Assembly: GCF_003385115.1 (NCBI RefSeq)
Contig: NZ_QUNI01000012.1
Location: forward strand, 62,001 to 126,000
Direction: 5' to 3'
DNA: 64,000 nt
From: Flavobacterium aquicola
Lineage (GTDB): Bacteria; Bacteroidota; Bacteroidia; Flavobacteriales; Flavobacteriaceae
The notes under the pieces were generated by a model, which saw only the letters and a program-made list of their open reading frames with translations, was not told the DNA's origin and ran no database searches. This document shows positions 8,657-17,598 of this stretch, in pieces; within the stretch, counting starts at the first letter, position 1; the number at the start of each line of letters is the position of its first letter. Position numbers and translations under genes: made by a program.

Positions 8657-10087
8657 ATGCAAAGAAGAAAATTTATCCAGAACACTGCATTATTCAGTAG
8701 TTTAGCTTTTATAGATCCTTCGGAGATATTCGCAGGGAACACTATAGCAGCAGATTTTCCAATAGTAAGGGTTGCCAAAGGGAAAAGAAATTTTGAAAGT
8801 GATCTTATTGAAAAAGCAATTGCCGAGTTTCAGAAGAATGTAAAAGATAAAGAATTGGGATGGCTTTTTAATAACTGTTTTCCAAATACCCTTGATACAA
8901 CAGTAACTTACACACAGAAAAATGGCAGACCAGATACGTATGTAATCACAGGAGATATTGATGCTATGTGGTTAAGAGACAGTTCTGCTCAGGTATGGCC
9001 GTATATGGCTTTTGTTGGCAAGGATACAAAACTAAAAAACCTTATAGCAGGTGTTATCAACAGGCAGACAGATTATATACTCAAAGATCCTTATGCTAAT
9101 GCCTTTTATAATGATCCAAATAAGAAAGGAGAATGGACAAGTGATCATACCGATATGAAACCTGGTGTTCATGAAAGAAAGTATGAAATTGATTCTCTTT
9201 GTTATCCAATAAGATTGGCCTATAACTATTGGAAAAATACAGGAGATACAGCTCCATTTGATGATAATTGGGTAAAAGCTATTCAAACAACACTTAAAAC
9301 ATTCAGAGATCAGCAACAAAAAGATGGGCATAATCCATATACTTTTCAGAGAAATACGCAGTTTGCAACCGATACAAGACCTCTCAAAGGCGCGGGCTAC
9401 CCTGTTAAGCCAGTAGGATTGGTTTGTTCGGCATTCAGACCAAGTGATGATGCTACAGTTTTCTCATTTCTTATTCCAGCTAACTTTTTTTTAGTAGTGA
9501 GCATGAAACAGGCTGCAGAGATGCTGGAAACAATTAAAAAGGATACCGTCGCCGCAAATGAACTTAGAGCTTTAGCTGCTGAGGTTGAAAAAGCAATTCA
9601 AGAGTACGCTGTTGTTAAGCATCCTAAATACGGTGATATCTATGCTTTTGAAGTAGATGGTTTTGGAGGTCATCTTTTAATGGATGATTCCAATGTGCCA
9701 AGTTTGCTGGCGTTGCCTTACTTAGATGCAGTAAATGTTAATGATGCAGTTTATCAAAACACTAGAAAATTTGTTCTTTCAGAGGATAATCCATTCTTTT
9801 TTAAAGGAAAAGTTGCGGAAGGAATTGGAGGCCCGCACGTAGGAACGGATATGATATGGCCAATGTCTCTTGTTATGAGAGCCTACACAACATCTGACCC
9901 TAACGAAATTAAAGATTGTATCAAAATGTTAAAAGCTTCTCATGGAGGCAAAGGTTTTATGCATGAATCATTTCATAAAGATGATGCCAAAAACTATACA
10001 AGAGATTGGTTTGCTTGGACAAATACGCTTTTTGGTGAGTTGCTTTGGGATACATACCAAAAAAATCCAAAGCTTCTTGAACTATAA
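8657..10087 (+). CDS. GH125 exo-alpha-1,6-mannosidase with twin-arginine-like leader
   Basis: A protein of 476 residues, about normal for the family. The start MQRRKFIQNTA followed by a short hydrophobic stretch resembles a Tat signal, suggesting export as a folded protein to the periplasm. Family blocks include GDIDAMWLRDSSAQVWPY (near residue 95), EIDSLCYP with probable acid Asp179, GGPHVGTDMIWP, and HESFHKDD with probable base Glu437. GH125 enzymes are inverting and specific for non-reducing alpha-1,6-mannose. With GH76 (endo) and GH92 (side-chain removal) it completes breakdown of the alpha-1,6 backbone. It is 37 bases downstream of one GH92 and 27 bases upstream of another, in one operon. 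Confidence 0.94.
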   Translation: MQRRKFIQNTALFSSLAFIDPSEIFAGNTIAADFPIVRVAKGKRNFESDLIEKAIAEFQKNVKDKELGWLFNNCFPNTLDTTVTYTQKNGRPDTYVITGDIDAMWLRDSSAQVWPYMAFVGKDTKLKNLIAGVINRQTDYILKDPYANAFYNDPNKKGEWTSDHTDMKPGVHERKYEIDSLCYPIRLAYNYWKNTGDTAPFDDNWVKAIQTTLKTFRDQQQKDGHNPYTFQRNTQFATDTRPLKGAGYPVKPVGLVCSAFRPSDDATVFSFLIPANFFLVVSMKQAAEMLETIKKDTVAANELRALAAEVEKAIQEYAVVKHPKYGDIYAFEVDGFGGHLLMDDSNVPSLLALPYLDAVNVNDAVYQNTRKFVLSEDNPFFFKGKVAEGIGGPHVGTDMIWPMSLVMRAYTTSDPNEIKDCIKMLKASHGGKGFMHESFHKDDAKNYTRDWFAWTNTLFGELLWDTYQKNPKLLEL

Positions 10088-10114
10088 TAAACAGGTAATG
10101 AATTTATTTATATC

Positions 10115-12298
10115 ATGATAAAATTTAGAAAGAATATTGCAATCGCAGTTCTTTCCGTGTCACTTTTTGGCTTTAACGCTAAGGCACAGGAAAGCGGTGG
10201 CGGACCTGCAAAAGGAAAATATACAGCTTTGGTTAATCCGTTTATTGGTACAGCACCGTTGCTCGATACTAAAATAATCGGTTATACTCCGCCGGCAGAT
10301 ATGCGTGTTTGGGCTGGTTTGGTTTTTCCTGGTTCATCGGTGCCAAATGCGATGGTGCAGCTAAGTCCAATGACAAAATACAGATCGGGTGCTGGGTATG
10401 AATATGAAGACACATCTATTTTAGGATTTACCCATACTAATAAAGGGCATTGGAATCTTTGCCATATTCCATTGTTACCAGTTCCTGACGGCGCTTCATT
10501 TCCGTATAAATCTACATTTAGCCATAATCAGGAAAAAGGAAGTCCAGCTTATTATGAAGTATATTTGAAAGAATATGATGTTCAGGTTAAACTGACATCG
10601 ACACTTCGCTGCGGAATACATGAATATGCTTTTAAAAATAATAAAGGAAGAAAAGTACTTTTTGATTTAGGCCGTGCCAATAATCGTGTGGACGACTGGC
10701 AGATTAAACAGGAAAGTTCAAATGTTTTAACTGGTTTTCAAAGAACAGGGGGCGAAAAAATATTTTTTTATGCCACTCTGAGTAGTACAATAGACAAGCT
10801 GGATGTTAAGGAAATGTCCAAGAATAATGGTTATGCATTGGTATACATTAAAGACGGAGATACGAAACCGGTTACCGTTAAGATAGCATTATCTTTTGTT
10901 AGTGTTGAGAATGCAAAAGAAAACTTGAAGGCTGAGGTCGGTGATAAAAGCTTCAGCAGGATTTTTGAAGAAGGAAGCACTACATGGGAAAATTTGTTAT
11001 CTAAAATTCAGGTTAAAGGCGGCAACAAACAGCAGGATGTTATGTTTTACAGTATGCTTTATCGATCTTTCTTATGGCCTGCTCTAAGAAGCGATGTAAA
11101 TGGCCAGTTTATTGATGAAGCGGGTAAGGTGAGAAAAGAAGACTACCGCTACTATACATTACCATCATTATGGGATGATTATAGAAACAAACTTGTTTTA
11201 TTAAGCATAGTTTCACCAGATGTTACAGCTGATGTAATTAGCTCCATTATAAACGAAGGAGAAATTAAAGGTTTTATACCTACATTCTTTCATGGGGATC
11301 ATGCTGCTTCATTTATTGCAGGATCTTACATGAGAGGAATTCGAAACTATGATGTTAAGACAGCATATAAATTATTACTTAATAACGCTTATAAAGAGGG
11401 AGGAACAAGACCTCATATCGCCGAATATATTGCAAAAGGATATGTTCCTGAACAAGATATAAAAGACCCAAAAATTGAAACTAAAGCAAATGCAGGAGTT
11501 ACCAAGACGTTGGAGTATGCTTATGACGACCATGCTTTGGCATTATTAGCTAAAGAAATGAACGATACGGAGCATTACAATGATTTGGTAAAACGTTCAA
11601 AAAACTATGCGAATGTATTTGATAAATCTACAGCTTTTATGAGAGGAAAGCTTGAAGATGGAAAATGGGTAACGCCATTTAACCCCGAATTTCCGTACTA
11701 TGAATATATGTACCGTGAGGCAAATGCCTGGCAATTGTCGTTTTTTGCACCTCATGATATGAAAGGACTGGTTGAATTATATGGCGGGGCTGAACCATTT
11801 GAAGCTAAACTGGATGAATTTTTTACAAAACCATGGAATCCCACTTATATTGCCTGGAATATCTCGGGTTTTATAGGTCAGTACTGTCATGGTAACCAGC
11901 CAGATCATGAAGCACCATTCTCTTATTATTTTATAAATAAACCTGAAAAATCACAGCAGAGAATTGATGAAATTCTTGATACTATGTATGGCATTGGACC
12001 CGAAAAATTAGCAATGTCCGGAATGGATGATGCAGGAGAGATGTCTTCTTGGTATGTGTTCGGCGCTTTGGGGCTTTACCCATTATCACCTGCTGATCCA
12101 GAGTATATAGTAACCGTTCCTATTTTCAGCGAAGTAAATTGGACTATGCCATCAGGAAAAAAACTGACGATAGCAAACCCGAATGCAGGAAGAAATTTGA
12201 AGGGAATTAAAGTTAACGGTAATGAAAGTAAAGGTTATTTTATTTCGCACGACCTTTTCAAAAATGGAGGTAGGATAGAAGTTGAAACTAGTAAGTAA
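10115..12298 (+). CDS. GH92 exo-alpha-mannosidase, variant active site
   Basis: A protein of 727 residues with a cleavable signal peptide (FNAKAQE). N-terminal beta-sandwich begins near LVNPFIGT; the C-terminal helical domain carries REANAWQLSFFAPHD with probable acid Glu535 and GMDDAGEMSSWYVFGALGLYP with Asp638-Asp639. Compared with the GH92 at 6322 (GDEDNGQ), the first base-associated Asp is replaced by Met637 and the following Gln by Glu. This puts it in a different GH92 subgroup and suggests a different linkage preference. It is the last gene of the region A operon; a probable terminator follows. Family assignment is firm, specificity open. Confidence 0.92.
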   Translation: MIKFRKNIAIAVLSVSLFGFNAKAQESGGGPAKGKYTALVNPFIGTAPLLDTKIIGYTPPADMRVWAGLVFPGSSVPNAMVQLSPMTKYRSGAGYEYEDTSILGFTHTNKGHWNLCHIPLLPVPDGASFPYKSTFSHNQEKGSPAYYEVYLKEYDVQVKLTSTLRCGIHEYAFKNNKGRKVLFDLGRANNRVDDWQIKQESSNVLTGFQRTGGEKIFFYATLSSTIDKLDVKEMSKNNGYALVYIKDGDTKPVTVKIALSFVSVENAKENLKAEVGDKSFSRIFEEGSTTWENLLSKIQVKGGNKQQDVMFYSMLYRSFLWPALRSDVNGQFIDEAGKVRKEDYRYYTLPSLWDDYRNKLVLLSIVSPDVTADVISSIINEGEIKGFIPTFFHGDHAASFIAGSYMRGIRNYDVKTAYKLLLNNAYKEGGTRPHIAEYIAKGYVPEQDIKDPKIETKANAGVTKTLEYAYDDHALALLAKEMNDTEHYNDLVKRSKNYANVFDKSTAFMRGKLEDGKWVTPFNPEFPYYEYMYREANAWQLSFFAPHDMKGLVELYGGAEPFEAKLDEFFTKPWNPTYIAWNISGFIGQYCHGNQPDHEAPFSYYFINKPEKSQQRIDEILDTMYGIGPEKLAMSGMDDAGEMSSWYVFGALGLYPLSPADPEYIVTVPIFSEVNWTMPSGKKLTIANPNAGRNLKGIKVNGNESKGYFISHDLFKNGGRIEVETSK

Positions 12299-12457
12299 TG
12301 TTTATTTCGTAAGTGCTGAATTAATAAAGCGCGCAAAAAGGAATAGATCATAACAAAATAAAAGAAGTTTAAAAACTAAAAATTGATTCATAATGCCTGC
12401 ATTAAATACTTTTAATATACTGACAAGCATAGGAATTGATTGGGTTTGCTAAACTAG

Positions 12458-12536
12458 CCTAAAGCCTTCTTGCGAATTTTAGATGATGATGCTGCAATGT
12501 CTTCATGTTTTGTTTTGGAGGCTTTTAGGATTTTTT
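12458..12536 (+). terminator. Probable terminator after the region A operon
   Basis: Arms CCTAAAGCCTT (12458-12468) and GAGGCTTTTAGG (12518-12529) pair with one bulged T and one G-U pair. They are separated by about 49 bases and followed by an A and six Ts (12531-12536). The long loop makes it weaker than the other terminators here. The rest of the 12299-12594 gap shows no gene. Confidence 0.4.
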
Positions 12537-12552
12537 CTGCTTGAGCAGAAAA
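12533..12552. promoter_or_regulatory. 20-base perfect palindrome upstream of ROK kinase
   Basis: TTTTCTGCT-TG-AGCAGAAAA is a perfect inverted repeat with a 2-base centre, 42 bases before the kinase start. With so short a loop it looks more like a protein-binding site than an RNA hairpin. No other copy was noticed in the window, and no TAnnTTTG element was seen nearby, so its regulator is unknown. Confidence 0.35.
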
Positions 12553-12594
12553 GCAAATATTGTAAATTATTAAACAAAAATTAAAACAATTAGA

Positions 12595-13521
12595 ATGGCA
12601 TTAGTAATAGGTGTTGATGTAGGAGGCAGTCACGTTAGCAGTGCTGCAATAGATAGCGAAAATTTTAAAATAGTACCTAATACTTATTTTAGCGGAATTG
12701 TAGATAATAAAGCTTCAAAAGAAGTTATTTTTTCAAAATGGGCCGAAGTTATAAATAAAACAATTGAAAAATGCAGTCATAATGATACGATAGAAATAGC
12801 TTTTTCAATGCCGGGACCTTTTCAGTATGAGACCGGCCGGGCAATGTTTGAAGGGAATAATAAGTTCGAGGCACTCTATAATGTTGTAATTCCAGATGAA
12901 TTCTCAAAGTATGTCTCGTCAAAAAATATAACTTTTCGTTTTTTAAATGATGCATCTTCATTTGGTATAGGAAGTATACTGATGAATGGGTTGGATAAAA
13001 AAGCGCAGAAAGTAGTAGCAGTAACTTTAGGAACCGGTTTTGGTGCTTCTTTTTTGGATAATGTATTGCCCTTAATTAAGGGTGACAATATTCCCGAAAA
13101 TGGATGCCTATGGGATAAAACTTTTCAAGGAACAATAGCTGATGAATATTTTTCTACAAGATGGTTTATAAAAAAATATGAAGAATACAGTGGTACCCAA
13201 ATTACAGATGGGGTAAAAGAAGTATCTGCTAAAAATGATGAATTTTCGGAAAAAGTTTTTGAAGAATTTGCAATTAACTTCAGCGGTTTTCTGCTTCCTT
13301 TTTTGAATGATTTTGAAGCGGATACATTAGTTTTAGGGGGGAATATTGCTAAATGTCATACTCAGTTTCTGCCGAGAGTACAGCAGATTTGGAAAGATAA
13401 TGGAAGAAAAATAGAGATGATAATTTTAGAAAATACAGAGGAATCGAGCATAATCGGAGCAAGTTATATGTTTAATGATTCATTTTGGGATAAAATAAAA
13501 GAATCGCTGCCTAATTTTTAA
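12595..13521 (+). CDS. ROK-family sugar kinase, probably mannose or hexose kinase
   Basis: A cytoplasmic protein of 308 residues. The phosphate-binding motif GVDVGGSH is at residues 6-13, the catalytic aspartate is Asp119 in FLNDASS, and LGTGFGAS near residue 145 is the second nucleotide-binding block. The usual ROK zinc motif (CxCGxxGC) is absent; in its place is a region ending ADEYFSTRWF, which is also in the paralogue at 47485. It is 18 bases from a mannose-6-phosphate isomerase gene, so the likely reaction is ATP-dependent phosphorylation of mannose (or glucose/fructose) at C6. No DNA-binding domain is present, so it is an enzyme and not a NagC/Mlc-type repressor. The substrate is inferred from the neighbour. 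Confidence 0.85.
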   Translation: MALVIGVDVGGSHVSSAAIDSENFKIVPNTYFSGIVDNKASKEVIFSKWAEVINKTIEKCSHNDTIEIAFSMPGPFQYETGRAMFEGNNKFEALYNVVIPDEFSKYVSSKNITFRFLNDASSFGIGSILMNGLDKKAQKVVAVTLGTGFGASFLDNVLPLIKGDNIPENGCLWDKTFQGTIADEYFSTRWFIKKYEEYSGTQITDGVKEVSAKNDEFSEKVFEEFAINFSGFLLPFLNDFEADTLVLGGNIAKCHTQFLPRVQQIWKDNGRKIEMIILENTEESSIIGASYMFNDSFWDKIKESLPNF

Positions 13522-13539
13522 TAAAACAGAATAATTATA

Positions 13540-14049
13540 ATGGATAATAACAATACTATACAGAAAGAAACAATTTTTAAAGAAATCGCACTGTGGCTGC
13601 AAACTCAAAATTATGGTGTAACCCAGCAGGATACTGCAAGACCATGGGGAGGTTTTTTTGTAATAGATGAATCGCAGGCCAGCAGGTTTGCCCAACAGTT
13701 TTTTCCTCATCTTAAAATGTCAGATATTCAGATTACAAATAAATTAAGTCCAAAAATTTTGATCGTGGCTCCAGAAAAAAGACTTTCATGGCAATATCAT
13801 TTTAGAAGAGCCGAAATATGGAAAGTACTGGAAGGTCCTGTAGGAGTGAAAATTAGTGATAATGATACCGAAGGGGAACTAAGAGAACTGTCAAAAGATA
13901 GTTTTATACAGATGAATAAAGGAGAACGCCATCGTTTAATCGGTTTGGATTCATGGGGAATTGTTGCTGAGATTTGGCAGCATACTGATCCTGATAATCC
14001 ATCAGATGAGGAGGATATAGTGAGACTTCAGGACGATTTTGGAAGGTAA
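13540..14049 (+). CDS. Cupin-type mannose-6-phosphate isomerase-like protein
   Basis: A protein of 169 residues with a single cupin domain. DTARPWGGFFVID (near 30-42) and LSWQYHFRRAEIWKVLEGPVGV (near 86-107) match the type II phosphomannose isomerase cupin, including the metal-binding His and Glu (YHFRRAEIW). KGERHRLIG supplies the second cupin motif and its His. It would convert mannose-6-phosphate to fructose-6-phosphate, taking the product of the kinase 18 bases upstream. It lacks the nucleotidyltransferase part of the bifunctional GMP/PMI enzymes, which supports a catabolic role. A perfect 14-base-pair hairpin follows. A second, unrelated isomerase with its own ROK kinase is at 45666. Confidence 0.8.
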   Translation: MDNNNTIQKETIFKEIALWLQTQNYGVTQQDTARPWGGFFVIDESQASRFAQQFFPHLKMSDIQITNKLSPKILIVAPEKRLSWQYHFRRAEIWKVLEGPVGVKISDNDTEGELRELSKDSFIQMNKGERHRLIGLDSWGIVAEIWQHTDPDNPSDEEDIVRLQDDFGR

Positions 14050-14077
14050 ATATTTTTTAAAAATCAATAAAATGTTT

Positions 14078-14119
14078 AGTATTAACCTTTGGTAATTTTT
14101 TTTGGCAAAGGTTAATACT
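14078..14119. terminator. 14-base-pair hairpin downstream of the isomerase, possible terminator
   Basis: Arms AGTATTAACCTTTG (14078-14091) and CAAAGGTTAATACT (14106-14119) pair perfectly around a 14-base loop that contains eight Ts. There is no clear T tract after the stem, so it may be an RNA-stabilising 3' end, a terminator of unusual form, or an operator for the LacI gene starting at 14217. Confidence 0.5.
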
Positions 14120-14155
14120 TACTGCTTTTCAGCAAAATAAGTTGCGTATTTTTGA

Positions 14156-14163
14156 TACTTTTG
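14156..14163 (+). promoter_or_regulatory. Possible -7 element for the first lacI-type gene
   Basis: TACTTTTG fits the Bacteroidota -7 consensus TAnnTTTG and lies 53 bases before the start codon at 14217. The only nearby upstream TTG (14142-14144) is too close (11 bases) for a normal -33 box, so support is partial. Confidence 0.35.
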
Positions 14164-14216
14164 TTGGCGTAATTATGAACAAATTATTTACAGCATTTTA
14201 ATACTATCTAAACCAA

Positions 14217-15254
14217 ATGAAAAAGAAAACTGTTTCAATAAAAAATATCGCTGAAGATTTAAATATTTCAGTGACAACTGTTTCATTTGTTTTAAATGGT
14301 AAAGCAAAAGAGAAACATATTTCAAAAATTCTTACTCAAAAAGTTTTAGATTATGCCAAAAAAGTAAATTATAAACCGAATCAGATAGCGCAAAGTCTGC
14401 GAACAGGAAAATCAAAAATATTAGTTTTCATGGTCGAAGATATTTCTAATTACTTTTTTTCCAAATTGGCTAGAATTATTGAAGACATTGCGTATGATAA
14501 AGGATATAAAGTTATTTTTTGCAGTAATGAAAATCAAGATACAAAATCACTTGAATTAATTGATTTATTCAAAAACAGACAAGTGGACGGTTTTATAATT
14601 GTCCCTTCTCCAGGGATCAAAAGCATGATTGCTGAGCTAATTGAGGAAAACCATCCTGTGATTCTTTTGGATAGGTATTTTTCTGATTTAGAATGTAATA
14701 GTGTTGTTATAGACAATCAGGAAGCAACTTTTGACGCGACCAAACATTTGATTGCAAATAAATATTTAAATATCGCTTTTATAACCACTGACTCAGATCA
14801 AATGCAGATGCAGAATCGTTTATTTGGTTATGAAAGTGCAATTTTAGAAAGCAATTTAAAATCACATGTTCTTAAAATTCCATACAGAGAGGCTAATGAT
14901 GGAAAATCTAAAGACTTTATAAAAAAATTTATTGATGAGTCTAAAGAGTTAGATGCTGTCTTTTTTGCAACAAATTATCTTACTCAGGCAGGATTAGAAG
15001 CTTTTAAAGAAAATAACCCTGAATTTATTCATAGTTTAGGCATTATTACCTTTGATGATAATGAACTTTTTAAAATCTACAGCCCAACAATTACAGCGGT
15101 TTCCCAGCCTTTGGAAGCAATTGGTAATAAATTAATGGAGCTGATGCTCAGGCTGCTAAAACAAAAAGATGTAAAAGAAATATCGGAGAAGATTGTACTT
15201 AATGCTGAATTAAAAGTGCGTGAGTCTTCTACGAAACGTTCTGTTAAGTCTTGA
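14217..15254 (+). CDS. LacI-family transcriptional regulator
   Basis: A protein of 345 residues. The N-terminal LacI helix-turn-helix spans about 5-28 (IKNIAEDLNISVTTVSFVLNGK), then the hinge-helix region ending PNQIAQSLRTGKS near 65. A periplasmic-binding-protein-like effector domain follows (GFIIVPSPGIKS, LLDRYF, FITTDSD, GIITFDDNELFKI). It should bind a palindromic operator with a central CG and respond to a sugar. Its DNA-binding region differs from that of the regulator at 19259 at only 8 of 67 positions, with an identical recognition helix, so both should read the same site. Matching palindromes lie at 15514 (upstream of GH97) and 20451 (upstream of GH43). The effector is unknown. Confidence 0.93.
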   Translation: MKKKTVSIKNIAEDLNISVTTVSFVLNGKAKEKHISKILTQKVLDYAKKVNYKPNQIAQSLRTGKSKILVFMVEDISNYFFSKLARIIEDIAYDKGYKVIFCSNENQDTKSLELIDLFKNRQVDGFIIVPSPGIKSMIAELIEENHPVILLDRYFSDLECNSVVIDNQEATFDATKHLIANKYLNIAFITTDSDQMQMQNRLFGYESAILESNLKSHVLKIPYREANDGKSKDFIKKFIDESKELDAVFFATNYLTQAGLEAFKENNPEFIHSLGIITFDDNELFKIYSPTITAVSQPLEAIGNKLMELMLRLLKQKDVKEISEKIVLNAELKVRESSTKRSVKS

Positions 15255-15506
15255 TTATAATTGCTCTTTTTTAAGCTGTGTTTTTTAAAAAATAGAATCA
15301 GGTTTAGCTCTCGTAAAAAGGTAATTTTTTTTCTTTTGTATTAATTGTCTGCGTTTTATATTTAAGATAAAAATCACGTTACTGCAAATTGATTGCAAAA
15401 TATGTTTCATTCTTTAGGATTTTGTTTTAATTCTCAAAATTCATCTTATTAATAAATACTTTAACTGAAAATTTAATAAAAATAGTTGTAAATGTATAAT
15501 TATGCT

Positions 15507-15535
15507 TTGTTTGCTAAATCGTTTTAGTAGATTTG
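15507..15535 (+). promoter_or_regulatory. Promoter of the GH97-transporter operon (TTG-N18-TAGATTTG)
   Basis: TTG at 15507-15509 and TAGATTTG at 15528-15535 are separated by 18 bases, matching the Bacteroidota -33/-7 promoter pattern. The -7 box ends 57 bases before the GH97 start codon. The LacI-type palindrome at 15514-15527 fills most of the spacer, so a bound repressor would exclude RNA polymerase. Confidence 0.75.
15514..15527. promoter_or_regulatory. LacI-type operator, copy 1
   Basis: CTAAATCGTTTTAG is a near-perfect palindrome with the central CG typical of LacI-family sites. It differs by one base from the perfect palindrome at 20451. In both places the operator ends directly against the -7 element. 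The likely binders are the regulators at 14217 and 19259. Confidence 0.8.
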
Positions 15536-15592
15536 TAATAATCATTAAATAAAGCGTAAATTTTATAGCTAATTGCTTTAACACCAATTTAT

Positions 15593-17542
15593 ATGAAACA
15601 AATTATTTACTTATTTCTTTTCTTTTGCTCTTCGATCACTTTTGCCCAAAAAGAAATTCTCTCTTCTCCAGATGGGCATTTAAAAATTCAGATTAATTTG
15701 AAAGAGAGTATTACCTATTCGGTACTTTTAGATAATGAAGCAATTTTCGAAAATAACAGTCTAAATTTAAGACTGAAAGATCAGGTTTTGGGAAAACAGT
15801 CCAAACTTATTGGCAAAAAGACCGAAACTGTAAACAGACAGGATAAAGTAGTGATTCCGCTAAAATTCAGTACGGTTACTAATCAATACAACGCTTTAAA
15901 GTTAAATTTAAAGGGAAATTATAGTGTGGAGTTTAGAGCATACAACAATGGTATTGCTTATCGTTTTATTACTGATTTAAAACAAACAGATATTGAAGTT
16001 TATGATGAGGAATTTACAGTAAATACTCCCGTTAATTATACGGCACATCTGCAGCAGACGGGATCTTTCAAGACTTCATATGAAGATGTGTATTCTAAAC
16101 TGAATACCAAAGATTTTAATTCTGAAACTAGAATGGCTGCTTTGCCGGTATTGCTCAGCACGCCTCAAGATTATAAAATATTAATTTCCGAATCCAATCT
16201 TACGGATTATCCGGCAATGTTTTTAAAAGGCATAGCTCCAAATAAAATAAAAGGTGTTTTTCCAAAAGTTCCATTAACCTTTGAAGATGAGGGTGATCGA
16301 AGTGTGAAGATTACTTCACAGGCTGATTATATAGCAAAGACAATTGGCAAAAGAAGTTTTCCATGGCGCTATTTTGTGATTACTAAGAAAGATACGCAGC
16401 TTTTAGAAAATACCATGACTTATAATTTGGCAGAAACCAGCAAAATAAAAGATCCTTCATGGATAAAACCTGGACAGGTAAGCTGGGAATGGTGGAATGA
16501 TGCGTCTCCGTATCATGTTGATTTCGTCTCGGGCTACAATGAAGCAACGTATAAATACTATATTGATTTTGCTTCGAATTTTGGCATCCCTTATATTATT
16601 ATGGACGAAGGCTGGGCAAAATCAACGACCGATCCTTTTACTCCAAATCCTGATATTAACCTTTTTGAACTTATTGAATATGGTAAAAAAAAGAACGTCA
16701 AAATAGTTCTTTGGCTGACTTGGCTAACGGTTGAGCATCATTTTGATCTATTTAAGACTTTTAGCGACTGGGGAATTGCAGGAGTAAAGATCGATTTTAT
16801 GGACCGCAGCGATCAGTGGATGGTGAATTATTACGAAAGGGTTATAAAAGAAGCAGCGAAGAACAAATTGTTTGTTGATTTTCATGGATCATTTAAGCCG
16901 GCAGGTTTAGAATATGCTTACCCAAACTTACTGTCATATGAAGGAGTGAGAGGACTGGAACAAATGGGAGGCGCCACAGTTGATAACAGTTTGTACCTTC
17001 CGTTTATCAGAAATGCAGTAGGACCAATGGACTTTACGCCAGGAGCCATGATAAATATGCAGCCAGAAGTATATCGCAGCGAAAGGCCAAATTCTGCAGG
17101 TATGGGAACCAGAACATTTCAGATGGCACTATATGTTGTATTTGAAAGCGGTTTGCAGATGCTTGCAGATAATCCAACCAATTATTATCAAAACAAAGAA
17201 TGTACAGAATTTATTACTCAAGTACCTACTACTTGGGACGAAACTATTGCTCTTGAAGCCAAAGCTGGAGAATATGCCTTAGTTGCTAAGCGAAAAGGAG
17301 ATCAGTGGTACATAGGAGGCATAACAAATGGGAGTCAGGAAACAAGGGATTTTAAAATTAAACTTGATTTTTTAGATAGCAGTAAAGAGTATGATATGAT
17401 TTCTTTTGAAGATGGAGTTAATGCAGGAAGACAAGCAATGGATTATAAAAAACAGCAGCAAACAGTAAACAAAGAACAAATAATTTCTATTAAAATGGTT
17501 AAAAATGGCGGATGGACTGCTAGGATGACAGTTAAAAAATAA
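15593..17542 (+). CDS. GH97 glycosidase, probably retaining alpha-galactosidase type
   Basis: A protein of 649 residues with signal peptide (SSITFAQ). Family GH97 layout: N-terminal beta-super-sandwich (about 20-285), catalytic TIM barrel (about 290-560, starting PGQVSWEWW), C-terminal beta domain. Asp401 in KIDFMD and Glu456 in RGLEQ are 55 residues apart, as I recall for the nucleophile and acid/base of the retaining alpha-galactosidase BtGH97b (D415, E470); inverting SusB-like alpha-glucosidases use glutamate bases instead. So alpha-galactosidase is favoured over alpha-glucosidase, but this rests on remembered numbering. It is followed after 56 bases by a sugar porter, which probably imports the released sugar. 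LacI control is predicted from its promoter. Confidence 0.88.
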   Translation: MKQIIYLFLFFCSSITFAQKEILSSPDGHLKIQINLKESITYSVLLDNEAIFENNSLNLRLKDQVLGKQSKLIGKKTETVNRQDKVVIPLKFSTVTNQYNALKLNLKGNYSVEFRAYNNGIAYRFITDLKQTDIEVYDEEFTVNTPVNYTAHLQQTGSFKTSYEDVYSKLNTKDFNSETRMAALPVLLSTPQDYKILISESNLTDYPAMFLKGIAPNKIKGVFPKVPLTFEDEGDRSVKITSQADYIAKTIGKRSFPWRYFVITKKDTQLLENTMTYNLAETSKIKDPSWIKPGQVSWEWWNDASPYHVDFVSGYNEATYKYYIDFASNFGIPYIIMDEGWAKSTTDPFTPNPDINLFELIEYGKKKNVKIVLWLTWLTVEHHFDLFKTFSDWGIAGVKIDFMDRSDQWMVNYYERVIKEAAKNKLFVDFHGSFKPAGLEYAYPNLLSYEGVRGLEQMGGATVDNSLYLPFIRNAVGPMDFTPGAMINMQPEVYRSERPNSAGMGTRTFQMALYVVFESGLQMLADNPTNYYQNKECTEFITQVPTTWDETIALEAKAGEYALVAKRKGDQWYIGGITNGSQETRDFKIKLDFLDSSKEYDMISFEDGVNAGRQAMDYKKQQQTVNKEQIISIKMVKNGGWTARMTVKK

Positions 17543-17598
17543 TAGAATAGTAAGTGTAAAAAATCTAAAAAAAATAATTAACCAATTAACTAACCAAA

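Larger units (their letters stand above)
15255..15592 (+). other. Intergenic region, lacI to GH97: contains promoter and operator
   Basis: A gap of 338 bases, very AT-rich, without a plausible gene. The last 90 bases hold the GH97 promoter and operator described separately. Nothing recognisable was seen in the first 250 bases, including no clear terminator for the regulator gene. Confidence 0.6.

Noticed and set aside
12595..13521. ROK protein as a NagC/Mlc-type repressor
   Set aside because: It begins directly with the phosphate-binding GVDVGGSH and has no N-terminal helix-turn-helix.
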